DNA of 64,000 bases. Origin: Prunella strophiata (taxonomy: Eukaryota > Chordata > Aves > Passeriformes > Prunellidae). The notes beneath the pieces were generated by a model. That model did no database searches, was not told the DNA's origin, and saw only the letters and a program-made list of their open reading frames with translations. Shown here piece after piece: positions 22,640 to 35,260 of the stretch. Made by a program: the position numbers and the translations under genes. The stretch is from positions 5,240,191 through 5,304,190 of the forward strand of contig JAZBQD010000014.1 in NCBI GenBank assembly GCA_036583965.1. The letters run 5' to 3'. Position 1 is the stretch's first letter; each line of letters begins with the position of its first letter.

Positions 22640-22671
22640 GGCAGCACGAGGCTGCTTCAGTTCTTGCACTG

Positions 22672-22692
22672 AGGAGGGGGCGGGGCAGGGGG
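22672..22692 (+). promoter_or_regulatory. G-rich tract with a GC box just inside intron 2
   Basis: About 40 nt downstream of the exon 2 donor there is a run of GG, GGGGG, GGGG and GGGGG blocks separated by one or two bases, containing the perfect Sp1-type GC box GGGGCGGGGC. Intronic G-runs close to a donor commonly act as splicing enhancers through hnRNP H/F, and the block could also form a G-quadruplex in RNA. Either role is inference; the sequence and spacing are directly visible. Confidence 0.5.
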
Positions 22693-22699
22693 AAGAGTT

Positions 22700-25600
22700 A
22701 CTTCTGGTTTTGTGGAAGAGAGCAGGGAAGTCCCTGGCTTTATACTTTTTTTTGGTTTGTTTTTTTTTAATAAGCTCTAGCTGGTTTGGTTTTCCTGGCT
22801 GTTGTTTTTAACTGCAGAAAATTACTCTTAAATACAGTATGCTGAATCTCTCCTCCCATCTCCTGCACTCCTTGTCAAGCATTTGGCCTGTTTTTCATGG
22901 CAGGCACAAATATGGAGGGTTTATTTTGACGGGAAGTGCTGTGTTTCCTTCCACCTTATTGGAATTGCTCAGTTACATTCTGCAACACAAGGTCAGAGTT
23001 TCACCAGCTCTGGCAAGAGGAGTGTGTTTGTGCTGTGGCTATTTTCGGGTTCTGAGGGGTCTTAAATACTTGTGATGCCCAGGATCTCTAGTTTAGGGCA
23101 TGATTGCTGCCAGAGGCAGTGGGAAAGAAGGAGGAGTGAGCTCAGCTGTGCACAAAAGGATGCTGCAAAGGAGGAAGGACATATCACTGACATTGGAACA
23201 AAAACTGGAGCTGAGGGCAAGATCAGAGCCAGGTACTTCCTTGCTGAGATGATTTAATGTTTGACAAATAGGAAAGGCCAAGGACTGTCGGCCAGTGAGA
23301 GGTGAATTAGGATGGGGACAAGAAGAGTGGAATTTTCCTTTTTGGAGGGGAAGCAGTTCTGGTGGAAATAAAGGTGTTTTAAGTAAACTTTTGTCAGGTG
23401 TTACATTCCTGGAGTACTTAAGCAACAATGAACAAGAGGGCCAGGAGCAAACAAAACTTTGTGCTTTGCCCTCTGACAAACGGGTTTGGGATTTTACAGG
23501 GGGAAGAGGGGGAAATCCATGTTTTTCACAAGACACTGTCATTCCTGTCCTCAGCTGTCTTCCACACACACTCCTTTTCTGGATGCAAACTGTGTTTAAA
23601 GCATTTCTGTAGTCCTGTGCTCGCTCCCTTGCTGGCCACTGAGTTACTCTGCCCCAGGGTCACTTGTTCCCATGCTGTGTCTCCCATGCTGTGTCTCCTG
23701 CGTGGCCCAGATTTCTGTGCTTCCTGGTGGGAGTGGGAGCTGCTGCTGCAGTGTTTCTGACCGTGTCTGGTCCCTGCCTGAGCATCTGTGAGCTCCCAGG
23801 CCTGGCTGCATGTGTGTGTGGCTGCTCAGCTGTTCCCCTGGCCCAGGGAGGACTAGGCTGCCACACTTACAGGGCATTTCTATGCTTTTCCCAAAATAGG
23901 CACAAAAAAGCTCAACACAGAAGCACTTTTTCTCCAGCAGTTAAAGAACTTTTCCATAGTGGTGCTGTTCATCCCCAGATCTTTTTGGTTTTTTCCTCAT
24001 TGCAGTAGTTGGTACTGTTTACTTCTGCTGTGGGAGCCACTGTCTGTCCACTCCACAGCCAGGATCACAGCTGGGTTTCCAGTTATTATTGCCCTCCCCA
24101 CTGTGTCTGGCAGATGCATTAGGCAGGGAGGCAGAGACTCTTGATACTGAAAGGGGTGGTACATACTGTGCCTGCTTCCTTCCCATCCAGCCAGCATACT
24201 GCATAGTGTTGAATTTATAAAGCTTCCTCTCAGTGAAGACTTCTTTCACAGTATTTTTAGAATGTGATCCAACCTTTCACCTGGACTCTTGTTTTGGTCT
24301 TTCTGTTCTTTTGGTTGGCACATTTTTAAACTTGCAAGTCTTCTTCCCCTTAAGTATTTCCACACCAGTCTGACTTGTTGCAGTGTAAAAGCACAGATGA
24401 TTAATCATGAAATATCTGTGAAATAGCCTTCCATAAAGTTAGTGTCCGAGGTCATAAACAACGTGGAACAGCATTTACATAGCCTTACTAATTGTAGTCA
24501 ATGGCAGTGTAGTATTTTGTAGTTCAGTATGCAGTCAGTATTGACACAAAACATTGCTGTCAATCAACAGATACCCAAACACTGTTAAAACCACTCTTTA
24601 AATACATAGCTTCATAGCTAGGCCAGGAGCAGCCATTGTGAGTTTCTAAAACAATCTCTGGTATATATTTGTTACAAAACTTCATGCAGTAACTGCTGTG
24701 TTTAGGTCTAGTAACTGAGCTACAACATGTGCAGAAAGACTTCTGCTCTTCATGTAAAAAACTTAAGTGATGAGGAGGATATAAGGTCTCTAGATGTTCT
24801 TTTAATGCTTAATTATCTCCTTATTTGCTTTTTTTTAAGTGTCCTATTTATAGTTTGAATTAGTCAGCTTCAGTTTCTGAACTATTAGATCTCATTATCG
24901 CCTTTCCTGCTAAATATTGTCGAAAGATTCCTCCTGATATAGGTGCTTTTAGATTGTCACTTCTTAACCTTTTCTTGGCTAAACTGGAGAGAAAGAAAGG
25001 TTCTTAAGGTTATCAGTCTTCCTGTTAAGCTTTCAGATTTCAAATTCTGTTTATATCACCTCTGTGAACTGACTCCCACTTCAGACATCCTTCTTAAAGT
25101 GAGGACAACAGAAGTGAAGGTGATATTCCAGTAGTCTTCTAAAAGTGTGTATAAAAATAACTCAGTTCCTTTTGGATTTCATGTCATGAGGTTTTAAGAG
25201 ATATTAATATGGGGTTTTTTAGTTCCTGCATGGACTCCTCTCATTTATTTTTTGTTTATTTGTTTATTTTTAGAGATGTGTCCTGAGGTACAGCTTTGAT
25301 CTTAAATCTAAACTGCCTCAGAAGTCAGGCAAAGTAACTAATTTCTAGTTCAGGCTGTGTGTAAAGGTTGGGTTTAGATTTGCAAAGTCCAAGGATTTTC
25401 TAGGTCTGAGATTTTGTTAGGTTCCATCCCTATGGTTGTTTTTGTTGTTCATGTGGAGCATAATAACTTCTTTCAGCCCTCACTCATTGCAGTAGAACAG
25501 GGAGATGTGGTAAATTCCTCCACTCACACACACAGAGCTGATAGGTTGTCAGGCCTGCACTCCAGTTTCCATGACATTCTGACAGTGCTCAACAACGTCA

Positions 25601-28600
25601 GAGCAGGGTTAAGTCCCAACCCACACATCTTCATGGACTTGTGCCATAGGTGCAGGTGACCCAAAGAGAGACCTAGAGACAAATGTTTCACATGGAACAT
25701 GTAGAGCAATCTCTGGATTCAGGCAGTTTTATGCCTTCTGATAGGAAATTTCCACTGTTTCTAATGTTCCTGATCACTCTGAGAGCACCAAGAGTAAGTA
25801 TGAGAACAATAAGTAAAGCAATTTCCTTTGGTGTGATAAATTATTTCTCACTGCTTAGTGAGCAAATGAGCTTCAGGTAGGCTGCACTGATTTCTTCCAC
25901 ATCCAGAGACTGGAAAAAGGAGTGCAGTTTGGAAGGGTGGAATGTGGACCTCTATTTGCTACAAGCTTCCTTCTCTTTGGTCAACAGAGCTAAAATTATA
26001 TAGACAAACACCTTTTTCTGGGGGTGATATGAAGGCACTTTACCCTTCTCACACAGCCTTTCATGTTCTAAGTAGCTGCTTTCTCCCCAGCTAGCCTATT
26101 GTATAGAAATGCAGTGTAATCAGTCTTAACTTTAAATCTCTGGGATAGTAAGAATCATTTCTGGATAAAACATACCTTTCTCTGGTGCTGCACTTCTCTG
26201 TAAAGGACTTTTGACCCATACTTTTAAAGATACTTGTCTTCCTAACATCCACTAGGAACAGAGTACTCGGGGCATTGTCAGCAAAATATCAGTGGGAAGC
26301 TGGGGAATATTCTTTCCTACACTTCAAGTATATTGTCAGAAAACAGTTGCTCTTTGTCCCTGGTGTGTCTGCCATGGTAGCTTTGCAGCATATATGTTCT
26401 CCACTAGACTACACTAATGTCAGATAGAAGGAGTGTTTGGAAAATTGACATTTTTTACTGGGGATCAAAGAGAAGCAAGTTCAGCTCACAAGGTGCTGCC
26501 CTTGGTGCCTTCTGGGACCTTGGACACCTTGTTTTAGATCCCCCACTGTAAAATGAAAAAACCCCATGAGTGCAAAGATTCTTAAATGTTTTGAAAAATA
26601 ATACAAAACCAAGTACTGTGATAATGAAAAATGTAGAAATAGGTGGAAGTCCTCTGGAAATATTTACATCCCCCTTGTCTCTGGGGAAACACTCCATTTT
26701 GTCACAGAGAAAGTTAGTGGGGTTTCATGGTGGGGTTCTGTGTTTTTTTTAAATTTCATTTTATTCTTTGTCTCATCTGGTAAAATATTATTAGCTACTT
26801 ATTTTACTACTGTGGCCAATACCTTGTAATCAACAGCTCTTGGAACTGGATAGAGGATACAGCATGTAAGAGATGTGTATGAGATGGATATGAGAACCCT
26901 TTTCTGTGTCTATTAATAACGCTCTGAATTATGGAGAAAACAGCTTCTTCCTTTTTTGTTATACACCAGATTAAAATAAGGTAGTTCCCTGCTAAAACAG
27001 TAAATGTGTGCTACAGGCTTCATGGTTTTCTTTTGTTTTCTTCAATATAAAACTTCTTCAACAAGAGAGAAATCCCAGTGCTGAGAAAGGATTTGTTGCA
27101 TGCTCTGATCCTGTGCAGCATCATTCCCCCTTGCATGCTTATGTTGATTTGTACAGTTTGATTTTTATCTCTGAAGGGCATCTTCTCTTGGGAACGTGTG
27201 TGTGTGTTTGTTTAGGGAGAGTGATCTCATGGGCAAAGATTTCAGAGTTTTCTCTTGATACAAACATGAAAACAAGTTCATTTGTTCCTCTGAACTAATT
27301 ACTCTTCTCTTAATGTTGGCATCCTTCACATGTCTGCAGCCCATTGTCATAGTAAAACACGCTGCATATACTTTTCTGTGCACACAAAGCAATTCTTCTT
27401 GGCAACAACTCATTTTTCTTGCTGTTGCCTTTTTTCTGAACCCCCAACAGTTTGCACTGATGTTCAGAGTGCAGAGATACACTTGAGATGCCACAGTACA
27501 TGCATCACTTCATAGGGGAGAACTTTTACTTTGGGACTGCAGGTGTTGTCTTGACTCCACTCACTTTTGGGGTGTTGTGGTGTAGGGAAAGCTAAAGACC
27601 TGTTTGAAAAATCATTTGAGTGCTTTTTGTTTCCAGTGTAGGCTTGTCTTCTGGCCTTTAGTTTTCCAGTGTGTGATAAGTTCCAGGTCACAGCTGATTT
27701 GGATAAACTTCATAGAATGCAGGCCTAGTCACATACACCAAGTGAGATCATATTTTTTATTTTAGTATTTCTCTGTCCCATGTTATTATGGTCTATTCTA
27801 CTTCCCTCATTAAGAACAGAAAGGAAATTTGTTTAGTTTTCTGCAAAGATTATATTAAAGGCCTTTAATTATTAGTGAGTGTTTCACAGGAATCTTTCTG
27901 CATTGCTATTTGTATTATTATTTGATGCTCTGATTTGGTGGGAACTAGTCCAGTGCTTCTGTATTGGTTTGGCATCTTTGTGACCTTACCTGTACCATAC
28001 AGTGCAATAAAGTTCTGTGTGGACATGAGTAGGAGGGTAGGACAGGTAGTTGGGCAGTTTCTTTAAACTAAGGCATTTATTAGACCTGAAGGCAGTTTGT
28101 TGCCAGTTTCTTTCTTCTGATCGTGCATTGTTGCTTATATGTATCATTTGTGTTTTAAGGGCACTAGTTTTCTTTTTTTTTTTTTTCTTATTAAAGGAAT
28201 GCAGGAAACAATTAAGAGAAGGCGAAGGAAGCAACAACACTCAGGATTGCCAGGGATTCATTTTTTTCTGTATAGTGTCTATTAATTATGCTACTCCTTT
28301 TATTAATCCTGTGGCACCTGTTAATTATTCTACAATTTTGGCTAGCAGCTGGAAAGCCACTTTGAAGCATTAAGCATATTGTTGTTTAGTTACTAGAATA
28401 TTCAATGCACTGAACTGAAAGTATGCAGTGAGATGGGAAAAAAGCCCTTTACCCTAAGCCACATTTAGAGCAGCAAGCAATGAAAATATTTGCTTTGGAA
28501 GGATCTTTGTGGAACAAAACTGACTGACGCACATACAGGAGAAAATAAAATAAAAGCTTCATATGACAAAGGGACTGGGAGAGGTGGCCAGAATGTCAAA

Positions 28601-28610
28601 TTAGTGGCTG
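22700..28610. other. Intron 2, first 6 kb: no gene recognised
   Basis: Moderately GC-rich DNA to about 24.2 kb, then AT-rich. Overlapping open frames around 23.1-24.0 kb on both strands share no recognisable protein and follow from local GC content. One GGAAATTTCC palindrome occurs at 25744-25753. The rest shows nothing I can name. Confidence 0.6.
23671..23698 (+). repeat. Exact 14-bp tandem duplication
   Basis: CATGCTGTGTCTCC is repeated twice head to tail without mismatch. Confidence 0.95.
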
Positions 28611-28613
28611 AGA

Positions 28614-28682
28614 CTAATCCTGGTCCTGCTGAAATGAGTGGTTAAATTCCCAATGATTTTCGTGGGACCTGGGCTGGCCTCT
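28614..28682. repeat. Old amniote interspersed repeat
   Basis: 'aatcctggtcctgctgaaat' then 'aaattcccaatgattttcgt' and 'gggacctgggctgg' follows the order of the amniote repeat 'cctgctgaagtcagtgg...ctcccattgacttcagtggg...'. Both arms are recognisable but eroded. This copy is in intron 2, 0.7 kb upstream of a CR1. Confidence 0.5.
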
Positions 28683-28827
28683 TTCTCAAATTATTGGCTT
28701 CTCCTAGACCTCTCTTTGCTCTTCTCTGACATTATGGCCACTTAAGCCTTGTTCTTCCCTCTTACTGCCCTTGCCTTTTCTCCTAATCTGCTTTTCACCT
28801 TACATGTAACCAATACCAACCCATGCC

Positions 28828-28842
28828 AAAAAAAAAAAAAAA
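28828..28842 (+). repeat. A15 homopolymer
   Basis: Uninterrupted A run in intron 2. Confidence 0.95.
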
Positions 28843-29357
28843 TTAAGCCTGACAATGGCACTGCTTGCTAACACCTTATTGCAGTATTTAATCGTGATGT
28901 TTCATCTTTGTCTTCTACCATAGGCTATTCTTGCACATTTTATTGTGAGCTATTCAGAGAGGGTCCATCCACCAGTGCCTCCTGGTCTTTCAGTTTATAA
29001 CTGTTAATAATCTACTGACAGGCTGACTGCAGTGTGGAAATCCCAGCCAGCCATCCTGTGAGACTCAGTACCCATTACTTTGGTTAACCCCAGCAAAGCT
29101 GCTTCAGGACTCTGAGCTGTGTGCAGTTGTTGGGCAAATAGGATGCAAAGCCTGAGCTGAGGAGGCACTGATCATGCCTCTCACCTAAGGTAGGCTGTTC
29201 CACAGGCACCCTCTGGTGTCACCTGAATTGAACTCATCTGCTCCACCCTGCATCCCAGGGGCTTCTTACTGTGAATCTCAGGCCAGCCTCAAAGAGATAA
29301 TCCAAACAGGGAGCTTGGATGGGTGGGAAGCCCAGTCTGTGTCACTCACTCTTGTGC

Positions 29358-29812
29358 CATGGCTGGGGAGGACATTGAGATGCTTGAGTGTGTCCAGAGG
29401 GAGCAACAAGGCTGGTGAGGGGCTTGGAACACAAGCCCTGTGAGGAATGACTGAGGGAGCTGGGGTTGTTGAGCCTGGAGAAAAGGAGACTCATCACTCT
29501 CCACAACTTCCTGAAGGGAGGTTGTAGTCAGGTGGGGGTTGGTCTTTTTCACCAGGCAGCACTGACAGAACCAGAGGACACAGTCTCAAGCTGCACCAAG
29601 GGGAATACAGGTTGGATATTAGGAAAAAGTTTTTCACTGAAAGAGTGATAAAGATCTAGAATGGTCTGCCCAGGGAGGCAGTAGAGTCACCACCCCTGGA
29701 TGTGTTTAAAGCAAGACTGGATGTGGCACTGGGTGCCAGGGTTAAGTTGAGATGTTGGGGCTGGGTTGGACTCGATGATTTTGAAGGTCTCTTCCAACCC
29801 AGTGATTCTGTG
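29358..29812 (+). mobile_element. CR1 LINE, 5'-truncated 3' end
   Basis: The stretch reads through the familiar avian CR1 3' region: 'ctgagggagctggggttgtt' near 29452, 'cctggagaaaaggaga' near 29473, 'ttggatattaggaaaaa' near 29613, 'ggtctgcccagggaggca' near 29662, and the 3' hallmark 'ttggactcgatgatttt' followed by 'cttccaacccagtgattctg'. It includes the C-terminal end of the reverse-transcriptase reading frame, with stops, and the 3' UTR. The copy begins abruptly near 29358, as CR1 copies usually do. It is inserted in the sense orientation of ETV6. Of the three CR1 fragments it looks the least diverged, so it is probably the youngest; the subfamily is not assigned. Confidence 0.95.
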
Positions 29813-32800
29813 AATATAGATGCCAATGTTTTATGTGGACTGTGTTGCACGGGGAAGAATGAAACACCATTACAGACTCTGCTGGGAAAACTGTGGCCTT
29901 TGGATCATGAAGTTCCTGCTTTGCATTTTTCTGGCATGGTCTTTGTTCATCACCCATAGGAATAACCCCCTTGTCACTGGATTTGCACTGGAGTGACATA
30001 GGGCCCCTTCACTTGTCACTTTTGCAAACAGCTGGTGAGTTTAACCCTGAATCTATTAACTCCTTACTGCTGCCTGGTGGCTATGGCAGAAGCATCCAGG
30101 TTAAGTGTGAAAAAACTTGCAGAGGAAGCTCACTAGATGTGAGGTGCTTTCTACTCCTTGAGAGATTATAGAATCAAGTGGTTTCTTTTTCCCAAAGTGC
30201 CTGGTTGTTGCCCAGAGTTAACAGCAGTTTCCTGCTCTGACCGTTCCCAGTGGAAGCGTGTGGAGGGGTAAGAGCCTTCCTGCCTCAGTGGGAACTTGCA
30301 AAGGAGTCCTAATGTGGGAGGTCAAAGAGACCTGTGCTTCAGGATCTGGAAAGCTGGCAGTGGGGGTGGGAGTCCCAGTGGTGCTAAGCTAGTCTTTTAC
30401 CCTTTAGGAGAGCTACACTGAAGGGTTTTAAATCTCCAAAATACACATTCACCTCTGTTCAGAGGGGAAAGGAAGCCATGTCACTTTAATATGGGATTCA
30501 AGCTTGATCCCTTGTGGAATTCCCCTGGAAAGTGTGGAGAGGAATAAGAAGCAGAAGCAGCAGGACATTTATGGTATTGCTGGGTTTGAAGCATTTTTAG
30601 CTTTGTCTTAAAGGGACATTGTCAAGATCAGTGTACCTAAAATTAGCTTGCTTTTCTCTTTCCATCCTAAATGTCTGTTTGATTTTTCATTTGTATTATG
30701 TTACAAGTGCTCTCATTCTCTTTTTTCAAAATTATTTTTGTAAGAAATAAAATGAATGCAAAGAATGCAGCATTCATAAACAGCCGTACAACTAGAGAAA
30801 GCACAGAAGAGGAACTGCGTGTAAGCCATGACTAACAACTCCACAATAAGAAACCATTGTGTGGTGAGAACCTTGCAACAAAACACAAGTGTGGTAAAAA
30901 CCCTGCAGAAACAGCATAGCATCATGATCTTTTAACAGAGATGAGCTGCTGCCTTTTGGGAGAGAACAGCTCTGTCCAGCACTGAGAGGGACATACAGTG
31001 TCTAAGGAGAAAGCTGCTGTAGCTTTGAGGTCCCAGGAATTAATGTGGTAGGTCATGTGTATACACACACAGAAAGAAAAGAATTATTTGATGCTCTTTA
31101 TGAGAAGCTGGATTTCTTTCTGCTGTACTTTTATGTCTTTCCTCTCTGGTGCTGGCACTCCTTCGGGTGCTTAACAAATACAGCTTGGTAAAATAGCCGT
31201 TAAATAGGGTTTTATGCCATTTTTAGAACTCCTCATTTTACTGCTGGAGCAGAAGGGCTAAATGATTCTTGAGTTTGTTGAAGACATTTTTGGTAAAATG
31301 ATTCCATCCAGATTTGGAGGCCCAGTCCAACACCTCAGCCAAGAGCCTCTTTGCAGTATCATTCTCCAGAGGTTCTTGAGAGGGTGGAGCACTTAATGCA
31401 TCAGGCATTCCGGCCTCGTGGAATGCTTGTGCACTTTTATGGGATGAATAAATTTGAATGTGCTCCCTTCTCATGTAAAATGTTTTGTGCAGGACTAGCA
31501 TGGTCCTGTTAATGTAGCAGTGATCCTTGTTCGAGAAGTTATGAGTTAGTTACATATTTAATAGGCATATGGTTGGTGATGTTGTGAGTTAATAAACAAT
31601 CACCACTGATTGGCTTTTGAGAGTCAAAACATTAGGAAACTTGCTTAACTGCAAATCTTTCCTTGTGAGTTTTTATGCACAGAAGTCATACCCCGGGAAT
31701 AGCCTGAAGCACCCTGCTTTATTTACTCCATCTGCCTGTCTGGTTTTGATCTCCCTATGCTTTTGTATCCCACTAAAGAAAAAGTGTCTGCTCTGCACTG
31801 GCAGCATGGCCAGGTAGCTCTGTGGTCAGTTATACAGACCAGAAAATGAAAATGTTAAATTATACCATGACAAGTAAAAATTAAGTTAACGTCTCCAATG
31901 ATTAACTAAACTGTTCTTCCTGCCTTTGGAGTCCGCAGGCACAGTGTGGGGTGTTCTGCAGTCAATGGAGAGGAAGGATAAAGGCAAAATTCTCAGTTAT
32001 GGGGGTTGCTTTGGAGACAGTGGAAGTTTTCTGATCTGAGCTTACTGAGGGGCTCTTTGTAGCTGGAGATTCACTATCCCAAGTCCAGAGCTGCTTGTAG
32101 CGCTGGATCCCATGGGCTGTGAGAACCTGAACCTCTCCTGCAGGAAAGCATTATTCTACCCATGTCCTGCATGGCCTCTGCCCTGACCTGGTGCTGTGAG
32201 GTGTAGGAGGGTGTGGTACCCCTGTATGGGCTTTTTCCATCCCCTCTCTAAGGAAGAGTGGTAGTTTCACTGTCTTTTGGACTATGCACCACTCCTACCC
32301 TGAGGGTGCAGGGGGAATATGTGAACTGAGCCACAGAAGTTCAGTCAGGAGGGGCTGGGAACTTCAGAAACACACTTATTTCAGAGGTAGATCCTGTAGC
32401 ATTGGTAATGAATTTGCACTATCTCAGCATCCTGATAAAAAAGGGTTATTTTCATACTATGTTCTCAGCATTCTCCCTCTTCAAGTTCTCTAGGAGCATT
32501 TTTTCTTCATGTTTCCCTCAGGTGTCTTAAAGCTTCTTGTTTGCAGAATAAACATCCCAAAGGGGCTGTGAGCTGATCAGAGCACTGACATTTTATTTTT
32601 AAATGCCCACCAGCAGCAAAAAAACCCCACAGAATATTTTTGAAGGGAAATTTCCTTTTTGGGTTTTTGTATCCTTGAAAGAATTTCCGATGCAGGCAGA
32701 TAGTAATTCCCAGCTACGTACTTCCTGATAAGGAAACGGCTCCAATAAATGCAACTATAAATAGCTACCTTTTTATTTTTAAAAAATGCAGGGAGATCTG

Positions 32801-34774
32801 TTTAGCTTTTATTTCAAACTACTGAAAGAAAGGGACAGTGTACAATAAAAGTCTTAGGTTTGGCACCCATTTGCTTTCCAGATAAGTAGAGTTTTTAATC
32901 TGCATTTATAGATTTAATTTTGTAAACTTTAGATGTCTGTTTATTTCTGTTCATCTTTCTCACAACACTGTAAAAGAAAAAACCCCACCTTTTTAAATTG
33001 TATTTTGCCTCCCTCATGAAGGGAAAGTATTACCTGCTTTGTGCAGAATTCTTAATGCTTTTGCTCTCTGCTTATATTTCAGAGCTTCTCTATGTATGGT
33101 TTGGTAAGGTGCTTTGTAATCTCAGAATAAGTAGTGTGATCTTCAACTGCATTTTTGTCACATTTGCTCTGGATATGCTGTAGCAAATGCATGGTTAGAC
33201 TGAAATTCCTTTTTTTCTAAAAGTAACTTGCTGAGACAATTCTGTGCAGTTAGTTTATAAACCTTCTGAATTTTCTGCATTATCTTCCCCCTTTTTGCAG
33301 TTCTGTTTCGTGTATTTTTAATTTCATGCCTTTCACTTTGGACTTCTGCTAAAATTTTCCCTTGCCAGTCCTGCTTTTTTTTGTTCTTTAAAAAGCAAAC
33401 ACCAAACACTACAGTACCTTCAGAGAAACAAATAATTATTTACCCCCACAAAAATTTATAGAGATGAATAAATTTGCTGCAAGAGCTAATGTGAATATGT
33501 CTTTGCAGGTTAGATTTCAAGCTGGCTATAGCAGTCATTCAGATTACAGCTGAAAATATATACATGTCCACTGCCTTGAGAGTTTTATAGAGGATGAGTT
33601 TTTTGTAAATCATCTTGAGCAGCACTTGGACCTTAGTTGGTCCCTGGTTTCTGTGCTGCAGCAGGGAAGGGTCTGTGCAGGCTGGCATGTCCTGCATAGC
33701 TGTGATGGATGGGGGTCTCCAGCAAAATCCTGAGGCCCAGCTGAGGATGGGAATTGTCACTGGGGGTGTTGGTGGCTGGGTTATCCCCTTTTCCCACTTG
33801 TTCCTGTCCTGAGCCCTCCCTGGCTTTCCCAGGGGGTGGCTGAGGTGGATGTGCTGGGCTGGATGTACAGCACTGGTTGAACCACGGCCAAAGCCCCTGC
33901 AAGGCCACGGTCCCACATCCTCAGTGCCAGCAGAGAGCTGGGGATCAATGCGACAGAGATGAGGTGCAATAATCTCCCCTTTTCCTCCTCCCCCTTTCTC
34001 CTTCCAGCCATTTCACAGGATCTTGTGACCTGTGGCCAAACCCTGCCTGTGAGGGCACTCAGCTGCCGTGGGCTTCTCCTCTTGGCTGCTCACGGCTGGC
34101 CCAGAGCCGAGCAGATTGCACAAGGATGCAGCTGGTGGCAGATTCCCCCGTGCCCCTCTGGCTCCTTGTTTGCTGGGATGACATGGCAGGGCTCAGCACG
34201 TGCCCCTCCACAGCCCTTGAGCACATTGCTTTACACAGTGTTCCTCTGTAGGCACCCACAGGGGTTTTACCTCCCATCTCCTGTGCTCCTCTCTTGGCTG
34301 CAGCAGAAAGGTTGATCTGCATGTGCAGGCCTTGCCACACCTCCTCAGCAGGCCCGTGGAACATGCACAATTAATACAGCATTAATTAATTATGGGGAGA
34401 ACTTACTGCTGGCACAAGAACCAAGGCTTGCAGCTTATAAAGTGAGTCCTTTGATGCTGAGCTTTAAAGAACGTTTCTATCAACTCAGGCCAGCAGAGGG
34501 ATTTTGTGATATTTATACCCTCCCTCTGTACAGACTCCAGAGCACAGGGTTTGGCCACCCTGGACACCAGCAACAGAAGTGGTGGTGGTAAAGGAGGAGG
34601 GTTCAGAAAGCATAACCAGGGCTTGACCCTCAGGAACAAAATTGCACAAGTCCTGGGTGAAAATGTTGGGGTTGAGCCAGCTCATTAGGTGTGAGAAAGT
34701 GACCTACTGGACTTGATGAAATGAACAGGGGTTGTCTCAGTATCTCCAGCAAATCCCACAGTTTTATCTAAAAC

Positions 34775-34787
34775 GTGTGTGTGTGTG
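34775..34787 (+). repeat. (GT)6 microsatellite
   Basis: Short perfect GT run, below the length usually considered highly mutable. Confidence 0.85.
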
Positions 34788-35196
34788 AGTAAATTTGTAA
34801 GCTTGTGCTGTGCTTGTACTTACTTGGCCAGTGTTTGGGGGAAGAGATGAAAGAATGACTGTGCCTGTTTGGTTTGTGCAATACTGAGAATTTCTCCCTC
34901 TGTACTTCCTCCTTCTCCGTAGTGCAGAAGGAAGTAGCCCCAGCTCCTACTGGTCCACAAACCAGTTACTCATTTCAGTTCTGCCACTTGAGTGGGTCCT
35001 TGTGTATTTCCTAGTAGGGGAAATCTCCCTTTATGTGTATAAGTTCCTCCTTCCTACTCTCTCTTTTGTTCTGATTTCTTCCAAGCAACCTGTCTCCTTC
35101 AATTTTTAACTTCTTTGCTGGCTTTCACTTCCTCTCCGTGATTTGGTGAAGGCGTTTTGTCAGAAAAACCCTCTCTACAAAATACTTCTTTGTTCC

Positions 35197-35260
35197 TTTT
35201 TTTTTTTGTTTTTTTTTGGGTTTTTTTTTTTTTTTTTTTTTGGTTTTTTTTTTTGTTTTT
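35197..35260 (+). repeat. T-rich tract with G interruptions
   Basis: Runs of T, including T21 at 35221-35241, broken by single or double or triple G over 64 bp. This is the last long T tract in the window. Confidence 0.95.

Noticed and set aside
23093..24249. Cluster of open frames of 60-158 codons
   Set aside because: Same reasoning: local GC content, mutual overlap, no domain, no splice pattern.
33539..34370. Overlapping open frames of 90-125 codons on both strands
   Set aside because: They sit in a GC-richer block with few stops, have no recognisable protein similarity, and overlap each other on both strands.
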